Below, piece by piece: positions 1 to 6,356 of a DNA stretch of 11,559 nucleotides. Made by a program: the position numbers and the translations under genes. Each line of letters starts with the position of its first letter. The first letter of the stretch is position 1. The DNA lies in NCBI GenBank assembly GCA_045637205.1, contig JAZTYY010000049.1, forward strand, positions 1 to 11,559. The letters are read 5' to 3'. This DNA comes from RGIG4608 sp045637205 (GTDB taxonomy: Bacteria > Bacillota > Clostridia > Oscillospirales > CAG-272). The notes under the pieces were generated by a model that had not been told where the DNA came from, did not search any database, and saw nothing but the letters and a program-made list of their open reading frames with translations.

Positions 1-317
1 TTTTAAAAGCGACCGAGGGTACGGGGCGAGTAGCCCTGTATTCAGCGTTTCTTTTGATAGCTTTTCTTTGCGCTTATTTCGTCAAAGAAAAGCGGCTAAA
101 AGATTTTGCTATCAAGATTTGTTAGACGCTTTTTCTTTTGAGGAAAGAGGCCCAAAAGAAAAAGCTTTGCAAAAAGAAAATGCCGTTTTTTTGCACTAAC
201 GCCGCGCGGGCGTCCGCTTTTGAAAAAGCGGAGCAAAACAATCGCAAAAAGTGAGTGCGAACAACCTGCTCGATAAACAAAAATTTGAAATAAAAACAAA
301 ACCAAAAGAGGTTAAAA
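1..317. other. Hairpin-rich non-coding region upstream of mnmE
   Basis: No convincing gene lies here. Three inverted repeats are visible: TTGATAGC (54-61) with GCTATCAA (108-115), enclosing a 10-bp stem 61-70/83-92 that shares base 61; a perfect 13-bp stem 128-140/153-165 (GCTTTTTCTTTTG and its complement); and a 9-bp stem 213-221/224-232 with a two-base loop. One forward frame is open from base 2 to a stop at 197-199 (65 codons), running off the left edge. Its composition simply follows the hairpins and it has no recognisable motif, so I do not call it a gene, although it could be the tail of a gene starting outside. The minus frame over 96-305 has the same problem. I see no clear promoter for mnmE; only AGAGG at 307-311 serves as its ribosome binding site. 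Confidence 0.6.
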
Positions 318-1697
318 ATGAATTTTTATGATACGATAGCAGCTCTCTCCTCTCCTATTGGCAAGGGTGGAGTTGCTGTAATAAGAATTTCCGGCACGGA
401 AGCTATAGGCATTGCTGACAAGGTGTTCAAGTGCGCCTCGGGCAAAAGTGTATCCGAACTAAAACCGAACGTGATGGCATACGGCAATATCATTTTTGAA
501 GAAAAGGTGATAGACGACGGACTTTGCGTTAAATTTTGTGCTCCCAAATCCTTTACGGGTGAGGACACGGTTGAAATTAACTGTCACGGTGGTATATATA
601 TTACTCAAAAGGTGCTTTCAGCCGTTTTTGCGGCAGGGGCAAGACCTGCCGAGGCGGGGGAATTTACACGTCGCGCCTTTGTAAACGGAAAAATGGCGCT
701 CTCTCAAGCTGAAGCGCTCGGCACTCTTCTCGAAGCAAAAAATGATGGACAAATTGACCTTGCGCGCTCAGTTATGGGTGGCAAAATCAAGGAATCGTGC
801 GATGCTTTATATAGGGAGCTTGTTGCCCTTGTTGCATCAGTTTATGCAAAGGTTGACTATCCTGAGGAGGATCTTGCCGATATGGACAACGACGAAATGA
901 CCGTTGCCACACGCGAGCTTCTTTTGAAGGTTCAAAAATTAAAGTCAACCTATAAAATGGGACACGCAGTTATGGAGGGTGTTGCAACTGTAATTTGTGG
1001 TAAGCCCAACGTTGGAAAAAGTAGTCTTTATAACGCTCTTGTCGGCAGGGATGCCGCAATTGTCACCGATATCGAGGGTACAACGCGCGACCTTTTGACC
1101 GAAACTGTCAGCGTTGGCAGGGTCACCTTGCGCCTTTGCGATACCGCCGGTATTCGCGCAACCAACGATAAGGTTGAGCAAATCGGAGTTGAAAGGGCAA
1201 GACGTTCCCTTGAAGAAGCCGAGCTTGTTTTGGCTGTTTTTGATAACTCCCGTGCGCTTGATAACGAGGATGAGGAGCTCATTTCCTCACTCAAAACCTC
1301 AAACGCGACAAAAATTGCAATAATCAATAAAAACGACCTCGCTTCCCTTCTTGATAAAGAGAGAATTGAAAATAATTTTGATTACGTTCTCAATATTTCA
1401 GCTAAGGAGGATGTCAATGTTGACTCACTTCGCAGTCTTGTGGAAAAGCTTTATATTAATGAAGAAATCGACACTCAAAACGATGCCGTGCTCATCAATG
1501 CGCGTCAAAATGCAGCGCTTATAAACACCGAAAAGCATCTTCTTTTGGCGCTTGATGCACTTGATATGGGACTTTCCCCCGATATTGCAGGTGTTGACCT
1601 TGAGCTTGCGATGTCATATCTCTCTGAAATTGACGGCAGAGAGGTGGATGAGGACATCGTCGCACAAATCTTTTCACATTTTTGTGTTGGAAAATAA
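318..1697 (+). CDS. mnmE: tRNA uridine-5-carboxymethylaminomethyl modification GTPase MnmE (TrmE)
   Basis: MnmE works with MnmG (not in the window) in the cytoplasm to install the carboxymethylaminomethyl group on wobble uridine 34 of certain tRNAs, using a folate-derived one-carbon unit and GTP hydrolysis. The 459-residue protein has the full family length and order: an N-terminal folate-binding domain starting near DTIAALSSPIGKGGVAVIR, a helical domain, and an inserted G domain with G1 GKPNVGKSS (228-236), GTTRD just after, G3 DTAG (275-278), G4 NKND (337-340) and G5 SAKE (361-364). It ends in FCVGK, the family's C-terminal CxGK motif, whose cysteine (456) is conserved. The ATG at 318 follows AGAGG at 307-311 and gives the expected N terminus. 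In many bacteria mnmE sits near mnmG and rnpA/rpmH; here it stands alone, convergent with an unknown gene, so the usual cluster appears broken up. Confidence 0.97.
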   Translation: MNFYDTIAALSSPIGKGGVAVIRISGTEAIGIADKVFKCASGKSVSELKPNVMAYGNIIFEEKVIDDGLCVKFCAPKSFTGEDTVEINCHGGIYITQKVLSAVFAAGARPAEAGEFTRRAFVNGKMALSQAEALGTLLEAKNDGQIDLARSVMGGKIKESCDALYRELVALVASVYAKVDYPEEDLADMDNDEMTVATRELLLKVQKLKSTYKMGHAVMEGVATVICGKPNVGKSSLYNALVGRDAAIVTDIEGTTRDLLTETVSVGRVTLRLCDTAGIRATNDKVEQIGVERARRSLEEAELVLAVFDNSRALDNEDEELISSLKTSNATKIAIINKNDLASLLDKERIENNFDYVLNISAKEDVNVDSLRSLVEKLYINEEIDTQNDAVLINARQNAALINTEKHLLLALDALDMGLSPDIAGVDLELAMSYLSEIDGREVDEDIVAQIFSHFCVGK

Positions 1698-1706
1698 TAA
1701 AAATGA

Positions 1707-1743
1707 AAAACCACCATCCTTGCGGACGGTGGTTTTGTTTTAT
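1707..1743. terminator. Shared hairpin terminator between mnmE and the convergent gene
   Basis: Thirteen-base arms 1707-1719 and 1724-1736 pair around the loop TTGC with a single mismatch (A1716 opposite C1727). On the plus strand it ends in TTTTGTTTTATT. Read on the minus strand the mismatch becomes a G-U pair and the stem is again followed by a T-rich run, so it can end transcripts from both sides. The minus gene's stop codon is at 1740-1742, directly beside the arm. Confidence 0.88.
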
Positions 1744-2990
1744 TCAAAGCATTTTGCAAAAGCATCCATTGTGTCCTGTGTAAGAGTCTTGATTTCGTCA
1801 ACGGATTGCGCCTTTTCAATTGAATTTAAGCTTGCGTCCTTTATGTCGACAAGTGCAATAAGAAGCTCTCTTTCTCCCTGAGCCATTGCATAATAGGTGT
1901 CATAAAGTGACTTTATTTTGTTAAAAGCATCGTTTTTGTGTGGAAGTAAGCGCGCCTCTTTAAGTAATGCAACGTAGTTTGTTTTCTCGGTGTTAAGTAC
2001 GTCAATTTTCACCTCAAGCAAAAGAAGTGCCTCAACGTTTTTATCAAGTGCCGAGATCTCCTCGTGAGTTACGTTGGGGTCGGCACTGTGGAGTCTGTCA
2101 ATTTCTTGGCGGATAACGTTAGTTAATTCAACAAGCTGATTTACACGTTTTGTATAGAAAACAAGAAGCTCGCGCGCCTTAATTGTGCTATCCTTTAGCA
2201 AGTCATCCTTTTCAAACGCGTCAAGAAGTGTTTGCCAAGCCATATGTGCGCCTTCAAGTGAGGTTGTTGGCAAAACGGGTGTTTTGATGCTTGCAACCTC
2301 GTTTTCAAAGCTTTCAGCAAGATCGTTTTCCTCGTCCGAGTCAAGTGTTGCTTCAATATCTAAAAGCTCCAAATCAAGTCTTTCTTTCGCAAACGAATTG
2401 AGCACGTCTTGGTTGTTTAAGAAGCTGTTGTAGTATTCTCTTGCCTCCAAAGTTCCCTTGGTATCCTCAGGAAACGTAACTCCGTTTTGTTTGATTTTCT
2501 CAATTTTTGCCTTTAAAATATTGTCAAAACGGCTTTTTTGAGCCTCGTTAACCGTTTTTTCAAAATCTTTTGCAAAGGATAATGGATCGGTTGATCTGAT
2601 TGCTGAGTAAATTTGATTCATCATCTCATCTTCAATTTCCTGTAGCTTTTCCCTTGTGAAAAGATGCGCGTTTTCAGCCACCAAGCCATAAGAAGCCATT
2701 ATTTTATCAACGGCGTCCTTTACTTTGGGAGTTGCATTTGACCACGCGGTGAAAATTTCTTGATATTTATTTATGCGCTCCTCGTTTTCTGATACGTCCT
2801 TGTTTGTTTTTTCAAGAGATGCCTCAAGACCGCCGATTGAAGCCTTCAATTCGGCAATTTTGTCTTGTGCCAATGCGGTTTCTCCTTTTGCGTCCTTGAT
2901 GGATAAAAATGCCATAACCGATGCGAAAATTAATCCACACACGGCAAGCACAACCACGAACACAACGAAATTTGTTTTACTTTTGAACAT
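1740..2990 (-). CDS. Membrane-anchored coiled-coil protein of unknown function
   Basis: I do not recognise this 416-residue protein. Its N terminus MFKSKTN is followed by one strong hydrophobic segment (about residues 8-30), with no lipobox and no clear cleavage site, so it probably stays as a single-pass anchor. Residues about 35-80 (KIAELKASIGGLEASLEKTN) look like a coiled coil. The rest is acidic and mainly helical, with repeated Lys/Glu/Leu patterns, no obvious catalytic motif and no cysteine in the middle part. The start is well supported: AAGGAGGT (minus strand, 3004-2997) lies seven bases before the ATG at 2990-2988. A TATAAT (minus, 3027-3022) lies upstream but without a good -35. It is transcribed alone and convergent with mnmE. 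A role at the cell envelope, such as a structural or scaffolding part, is only a guess from the anchor plus coiled coil. Confidence 0.85.
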   Translation of the reverse strand: MFKSKTNFVVFVVVLAVCGLIFASVMAFLSIKDAKGETALAQDKIAELKASIGGLEASLEKTNKDVSENEERINKYQEIFTAWSNATPKVKDAVDKIMASYGLVAENAHLFTREKLQEIEDEMMNQIYSAIRSTDPLSFAKDFEKTVNEAQKSRFDNILKAKIEKIKQNGVTFPEDTKGTLEAREYYNSFLNNQDVLNSFAKERLDLELLDIEATLDSDEENDLAESFENEVASIKTPVLPTTSLEGAHMAWQTLLDAFEKDDLLKDSTIKARELLVFYTKRVNQLVELTNVIRQEIDRLHSADPNVTHEEISALDKNVEALLLLEVKIDVLNTEKTNYVALLKEARLLPHKNDAFNKIKSLYDTYYAMAQGERELLIALVDIKDASLNSIEKAQSVDEIKTLTQDTMDAFAKCFE

Positions 2991-3092
2991 TTAAGTACCT
3001 CCTTAATTAATTTACATAATAATTATATCTTGGGTATAGAACAAATTATTCGTGTTTGGGACAAGATTTAAATGAATTTTTATGGCGATGAA

Positions 3093-3128
3093 TTTTTGGT
3101 CACTTTTTTGAAAAAAAGTAACCAAAAA
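3093..3128. repeat. Near-perfect 36-bp AT-rich palindrome
   Basis: Arms 3093-3109 and 3112-3128 pair over 17 bp with one mismatch (C3101 opposite A3120) around a two-base GA loop; the core reads GGTCACTTTTTT and AAAAAAGTAACC. As RNA the minus strand pairs better because the mismatch becomes a U-G pair. It lies upstream of the coiled-coil gene and is not followed by a convincing terminator U-run for any neighbouring gene. Confidence 0.7.
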
Positions 3129-3294
3129 ACTTTTTATGGAGCTTCGCACTTTTCCCCATAAAGCAAGCATAAACCGTAGGGGTCGACGCCACAAAGTGTC
3201 GTGAGCGTAATGAATGACAACACGGTGTGTTGTCAGAACGCGAGCGTGACCGAGCCCGCAGGCGAGACCCCCGACGACCCGTTATAAAAGAAAA
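3129..3294. repeat. GC-richer intergenic repeat-like block
   Basis: This block is richer in GC than its surroundings and made of short inverted repeats: the perfect 9-bp stem TGACAACAC/GTGTTGTCA at 3215-3223/3227-3235, a small GCC-CGCA-GGC hairpin near 3257-3266, and GGGGTCG near 3179 facing CGACCC-type sequence near 3272-3280. A minus frame across 3100-3360 stays open but would give an arginine/serine-rich low-complexity product and has no ribosome binding site, so I reject it as a gene. It resembles the dispersed intergenic repeats common in uncultured Clostridia, but that is an impression from general knowledge, not a search. Confidence 0.5.
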
Positions 3295-3295
3295 C

Positions 3296-3534
3296 AAATT
3301 TTGATTTATCGAGGAGATTTGAAGAAATGAAATCGTGGCAAAAGCCACGATGAAATCCAAACAAGTTTGGATGAAATCCTCGGCAAATTGCCTCGGATGA
3401 AATCAAATCCGCCTATAAATCACCTGCCGTAAGGCAGATTTCATCGCGCAAGCGATTTCATCCACCATTTGTGGATTTATTCCGCAGAAGGCGGATTTAG
3501 TTGCGGGGCTTCGCACCGCTAAATCCCAATTTAT
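3296..3534. repeat. Repeat element A: array of spaced mini-hairpins
   Basis: The outer ends are AAATTTTGATTTAT (3296-3309) and TAAATCCCAATTTAT (3520-3534), imperfect inverted repeats shared with elements B, C and D. Inside, the left half has the spacer ATGAAATC at 3327-3334, 3349-3357, 3370-3378 and 3396-3404. The right half has its reverse complement GATTTCATC at 3437-3445 and 3454-3462, with a variant at 3474-3482. Each gap between spacers is a different small hairpin that uses the ATC/GAT edges as part of the stem: GTGGC-AAAA-GCCAC, CAAAC-AA-GTTTG, GGCAA-A-TTGCC, CTGCC-GTAA-GGCAG, GC-GCAA-GC, CAC-CATTT-GTG, CCGC-AGAAG-GCGG, and a last one near 3502-3520. Stem sequences differ yet pairing is kept. 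It ends just before the ahcY promoter. Confidence 0.75.
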
Positions 3535-3544
3535 CAATTCCCTA

Positions 3545-3573
3545 TTGCAATAAAGCTAAAAATATGATAAAAT
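3545..3573 (+). promoter_or_regulatory. Probable promoter of ahcY
   Basis: TTGCAA (3545-3550) and TAAAAT (3568-3573) are separated by exactly 17 bases. The -35 is weak (4 of 6 matches) and the -10 good (5 of 6). Transcription would start near 3580, giving a leader of about 30 bases with no room for a SAM or SAH riboswitch. Confidence 0.45.
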
Positions 3574-3611
3574 ATTATGTATGTACTTATAAATTAAAAG
3601 GAGAAAAGAAA

Positions 3612-4853
3612 ATGAGCGATATTAAAGATATTAAGCTTGCACCCTCCGGTCACGATAAAATTGACTGGGTGGCGTCATATATGCCCATTCTTAACACAAT
3701 TAAAGAGGATTTTACCCGAAATCAGCCCTTTAAGGGACTTAAAATTTCAATGTCCATTCACCTTGAAGCAAAAACTGCATATCTTGCAAAGGTACTTAAG
3801 GCAGGTGGCGCTGAGGTTTGGGTGACGGGATGCAACCCCTTGTCAACTCAAGATGACGTTGCAGCTGCACTTGTTGAGGATGGCTTTGAGGTAAATGCTT
3901 GGCGCGGTGTTTCTAATGAACAGTACGAGCAGCACCTTATCAAAACTCTTTCACTTTGCCCCGATCTTATGATTGATGACGGTGGCGACCTCACTCACCT
4001 TATTCACGGTCAGTGCCGTGATTATGCAAAAAATCTCATCGGTGGCTGTGAAGAAACAACAACGGGTATTCACCGTCTTTTCGCGCGCGAAAGAGCCGGT
4101 CTTCTCGACTACCCCATGATTGACGTTAACGATGCCGATTGCAAGCATCTTTTCGATAACCGTTACGGCACAGGACAATCCACTCTTGACGGAATTATGA
4201 ACTCCACCAACCTTATTATTGCAGGCAAAACTGTTGTTATCGCAGGCTACGGCTGGTGTGGTAAGGGCATGGCTATGCGCGCAAAGGGTATGGGCGCTAT
4301 CGTTGTTGTTACTGAAATCGATCCCATTAAGGCACTTGAAGCTACAATGGACGGTTTTTCTGTTATGCCCATGGACGAGGCGGCTAAAATCGGTGACCTT
4401 TTCGTTACTCTTACAGGCTGTAAGGACGTTATTCGTCGCGAGCATCTTGAAGTAATGAAGGACGGTGTTCTTCTTTCAAATAGTGGTCACTTCGACGTTG
4501 AAATCGACAAAATTGCACTTTCTGATATGGCAGTTGAGGAGTGGGATAGAAAGCCCAATATCCGTGGATATAGAATGGCTGACGGAAGAATTCTCAACCT
4601 TCTTGCCGAGGGACGTCTTGTAAACCTTGCCGCAGGTAACGGTCACCCTGCTGAAATTATGGATATGTCCTTCGCAATTCAGGCAAAGGGCCTTGAATAC
4701 CTTGCTAAAAATCGCGGCAAGCTTGAAAATAAGGTTTATGCCGTGCCCGTGGAAATCGACCGCGAGGTTGCAGAATTAAAACTCCGTTCAAACGGAATTA
4801 AAATTGATTACCTCTCCGACGAGCAAAAGGCATATCTCGAAGCAGCAGAATAA
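3612..4853 (+). CDS. ahcY: Adenosylhomocysteinase (S-adenosyl-L-homocysteine hydrolase), short type
   Basis: This cytoplasmic NAD-dependent enzyme reversibly splits S-adenosylhomocysteine into homocysteine and adenosine, removing the inhibitory by-product of SAM-dependent methylation. The 413 residues show the family landmarks: SIHLEAKTA (48-56), NPLSTQDD (75-82), DDGGDLT (122-128), EETTTG (147-152), NDADCKHLFDN (173-183) with the substrate-site Lys178 and Asp182, and the NAD-binding GYGWCGKG (212-219); further on come NSGHFDVEID and NLAAGNGHPAEIMDMSF. The frame is open back to an ATG at 3501, but that lies inside repeat A. AAAGGAG at 3597-3603, eight bases before the ATG at 3612, marks the true start. 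It ends at LSDEQKAYLEAAE and lacks the Lys/Tyr-bearing tail of the longer enzymes, as in Thermotoga and archaeal relatives, so NAD binding and substrate preference may differ. It is apparently monocistronic. Confidence 0.96.
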   Translation: MSDIKDIKLAPSGHDKIDWVASYMPILNTIKEDFTRNQPFKGLKISMSIHLEAKTAYLAKVLKAGGAEVWVTGCNPLSTQDDVAAALVEDGFEVNAWRGVSNEQYEQHLIKTLSLCPDLMIDDGGDLTHLIHGQCRDYAKNLIGGCEETTTGIHRLFARERAGLLDYPMIDVNDADCKHLFDNRYGTGQSTLDGIMNSTNLIIAGKTVVIAGYGWCGKGMAMRAKGMGAIVVVTEIDPIKALEATMDGFSVMPMDEAAKIGDLFVTLTGCKDVIRREHLEVMKDGVLLSNSGHFDVEIDKIALSDMAVEEWDRKPNIRGYRMADGRILNLLAEGRLVNLAAGNGHPAEIMDMSFAIQAKGLEYLAKNRGKLENKVYAVPVEIDREVAELKLRSNGIKIDYLSDEQKAYLEAAE

Positions 4854-4860
4854 TAACGAT

Positions 4861-4955
4861 AAATTGTGATTTATCGGGGAGTTTGCAAAAGTTAGTTTGC
4901 GTCCTCGACGGTCCATTGTTCAACAAAACTAACATCTCTATAAATCAAAAATTTA
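4861..4955. repeat. Repeat element B: short deleted copy
   Basis: Its ends AAATTGTGATTTAT (4861-4874) and ATAAATCAAAAATTTA (4940-4955) match the family. Bases 4901-4950 are a perfect 50-base reverse complement of 11025-11074 in element C, and 4868-4900 match the reverse complement of 11206-11238 with one difference. B therefore equals C inverted with about 131 central bases missing. It fills the gap between ahcY and the CCA-enzyme gene. I see no conventional terminator or promoter in that gap. Confidence 0.85.
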
Positions 4956-4983
4956 AAAACAAATTAATTTTCAGGAGAAACTT

Positions 4984-6198
4984 ATGAAATATCCCGAATA
5001 CGTTAAAAATTGCATAGATTTGCTCGAAGCGTCGGGATATTCAGCATATGCCGTTGGTGGCGCGGTTCGCGACGGCTTGCTTGGTAAGGAGCCTTCTGAC
5101 TGGGACGTTACCACAAGTGCAACTCCAACCGAAATGCTTGAAGTTTTTAAGAATTTTCGCACAATTCCCACGGGAATCAAGCACGGCACAATCACTGTTT
5201 TGCTTTCAGTTGACGAAAAAAATATTCCCATTGAAATTACAACCTTTAGGGTTGATGGTGAATATCGCGATTCTCGTCATCCCGAAAGCGTTGAGTTTTC
5301 AAAGGACGTGCGCGATGACCTTTCTCGTCGCGATTTCACAGTAAACGCGATGGCTTTCAACGAAAAAGAGGGCGTGATTGATGCCTTTGAAGGTCAAAAA
5401 GACCTTCAAAATCGTATTATTCGTGCTGTTGGTGACCCCGAAAAGAGATTTTCGGAGGACGCGCTTCGAATTTTGCGCGCGTTTCGTTTTTCTGCTCAGC
5501 TTGAGTTTGAGATTGAAGAAAAAACTCTTTTGGGCGCACAAAAATGTGCCACCCTGCTCAAAAATATTGCGCGCGAGCGCGTAGGAGTTGAGTTTAAAAG
5601 ATTGCTCGCTTCACCCGGTGTGGAATATTCATTGCAAAAAATGATTGAAATTGACGTTTGGCAAAATCTTTTTGACGTTTCTTTTTCAAGCTCTAAAATA
5701 ATTTCAAAAATATCTTCACTTCAAAACGGAAATTTTGCAACTCGTCTTGCTGTCATTGTCTCCGAATATGACGAAAACGAAAAAAATGCGTTTTTGACAT
5801 CTCTTCGTTTATCAAATGCCGAAAAGAAGCTCGTTTTGCGCCTTTGCACCGTGAAGGACTTTGACGTTCAGCAAAATGAAACAAATTTTTATGCCTTGGC
5901 ACGACGTTTTCTTCATTTATATAATAATATATATGCCGAAGCAAAGGAAATGCTTGCCTTGTTCAATGAGGATATTCCTCTCGCGTTCTTGTGCGCTCTT
6001 GAATTTGAGTTGGCAAAGAACAACCCCCTAACAATTGCCGACCTCGATATAAAGGGCGGTGACCTTCTTTCTCTTTGTGAGGGTGATTTTTCAAGGGTTG
6101 GAAAAACACTTGAAAAGCTTTTGGCGCGCGTAATTGATAACCCCGAGCTAAATAAAAAAGAAATATTGATAGAAATAGCAAAAAAAGAGCTTCAATGA
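4984..6198 (+). CDS. cca: CCA tRNA nucleotidyltransferase (class II polymerase-beta-like)
   Basis: The enzyme adds or repairs the 3'-terminal CCA of tRNAs from CTP and ATP without a nucleic acid template. The 404 residues carry the class II motifs in order: GGAVRD (25-30); the metal-binding DWD (39-41); the flexible-loop region around TTFRVDGEYRDSRHPESVEF; RRDFTVNAMA (115-124), which includes the nucleotide-selecting region; and EDALRILRAFRF (158-169) with ARERVGVEF after it. The C-terminal half is divergent and helical (neck, body, tail), and I see no HD phosphohydrolase motif. Length fits a single-function CCA-adding enzyme; some poly(A) polymerases share the head, but the motifs fit CCA addition better. 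AGGAG (4973-4977) lies six bases before the ATG. The gene could be read through from ahcY across repeat B, since no promoter is evident. Confidence 0.93.
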   Translation: MKYPEYVKNCIDLLEASGYSAYAVGGAVRDGLLGKEPSDWDVTTSATPTEMLEVFKNFRTIPTGIKHGTITVLLSVDEKNIPIEITTFRVDGEYRDSRHPESVEFSKDVRDDLSRRDFTVNAMAFNEKEGVIDAFEGQKDLQNRIIRAVGDPEKRFSEDALRILRAFRFSAQLEFEIEEKTLLGAQKCATLLKNIARERVGVEFKRLLASPGVEYSLQKMIEIDVWQNLFDVSFSSSKIISKISSLQNGNFATRLAVIVSEYDENEKNAFLTSLRLSNAEKKLVLRLCTVKDFDVQQNETNFYALARRFLHLYNNIYAEAKEMLALFNEDIPLAFLCALEFELAKNNPLTIADLDIKGGDLLSLCEGDFSRVGKTLEKLLARVIDNPELNKKEILIEIAKKELQ

Positions 6199-6214
6199 AG
6201 CTCTTTTTTGTTTG
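6181..6214 (+). terminator. Terminator overlapping the end of cca
   Basis: AAAAAAGAGCTTC (6181-6193) pairs perfectly over 13 bp with GAAGCTCTTTTTT (6197-6209) around the loop AAT, followed by GTTTG. The hairpin contains the last codons and the TGA stop (6196-6198) of cca, so the coding end and the terminator share bases. Confidence 0.93.
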
Positions 6215-6321
6215 TGCTTGAAATTTTGGCTTTGGTTTCACTTTGTTTATTATATTGTCATCTAAGAAATATCACCAAAAATTAACAATAATAATTTTTT
6301 CGATTTTTTTCAAAAAACCTA

Positions 6322-6350
6322 TTGACAAGTGAGAAAAATGGTGCTATAAT
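6322..6350 (+). promoter_or_regulatory. Consensus sigma-A promoter of the ABC importer operon
   Basis: TTGACA (6322-6327) and TATAAT (6345-6350) both match consensus, with 17 bases between and an upstream TGC giving an extended -10. The start should be near 6357, immediately before the T-box leader. The strength suggests that control is exerted downstream by the leader. Confidence 0.93.
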
Positions 6351-6356
6351 ACATTC

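Noticed and set aside
3100..3360. 86-codon minus frame, arginine/serine-rich
   Set aside because: It spans the palindrome, the GC-rich repeat block and part of element A; low complexity and no start signal.
3327..3482. Possible CRISPR array
   Set aside because: Constant units are only about 9 bases, the variable units are 10-18 bases and self-complementary, and orientation flips in the middle; no cas genes are present.
3501..3611. Upstream extension of ahcY giving 450 residues
   Set aside because: The extra 37 residues come from repeat A and the promoter region; a strong ribosome binding site and family alignment place the start at 3612.
3574..3611. SAM or SAH riboswitch ahead of ahcY
   Set aside because: The predicted leader is only about 30 bases and shows no hairpins of those classes.
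3951..4445. 164-codon minus frame inside ahcY
   Set aside because: It is antisense to a strongly conserved enzyme, with no ribosome binding site or recognisable domain.
6199..6321. A further small gene or RNA between cca and the importer promoter
   Set aside because: The stretch is AT-rich with no start signal or stable stem apart from the cca terminator.
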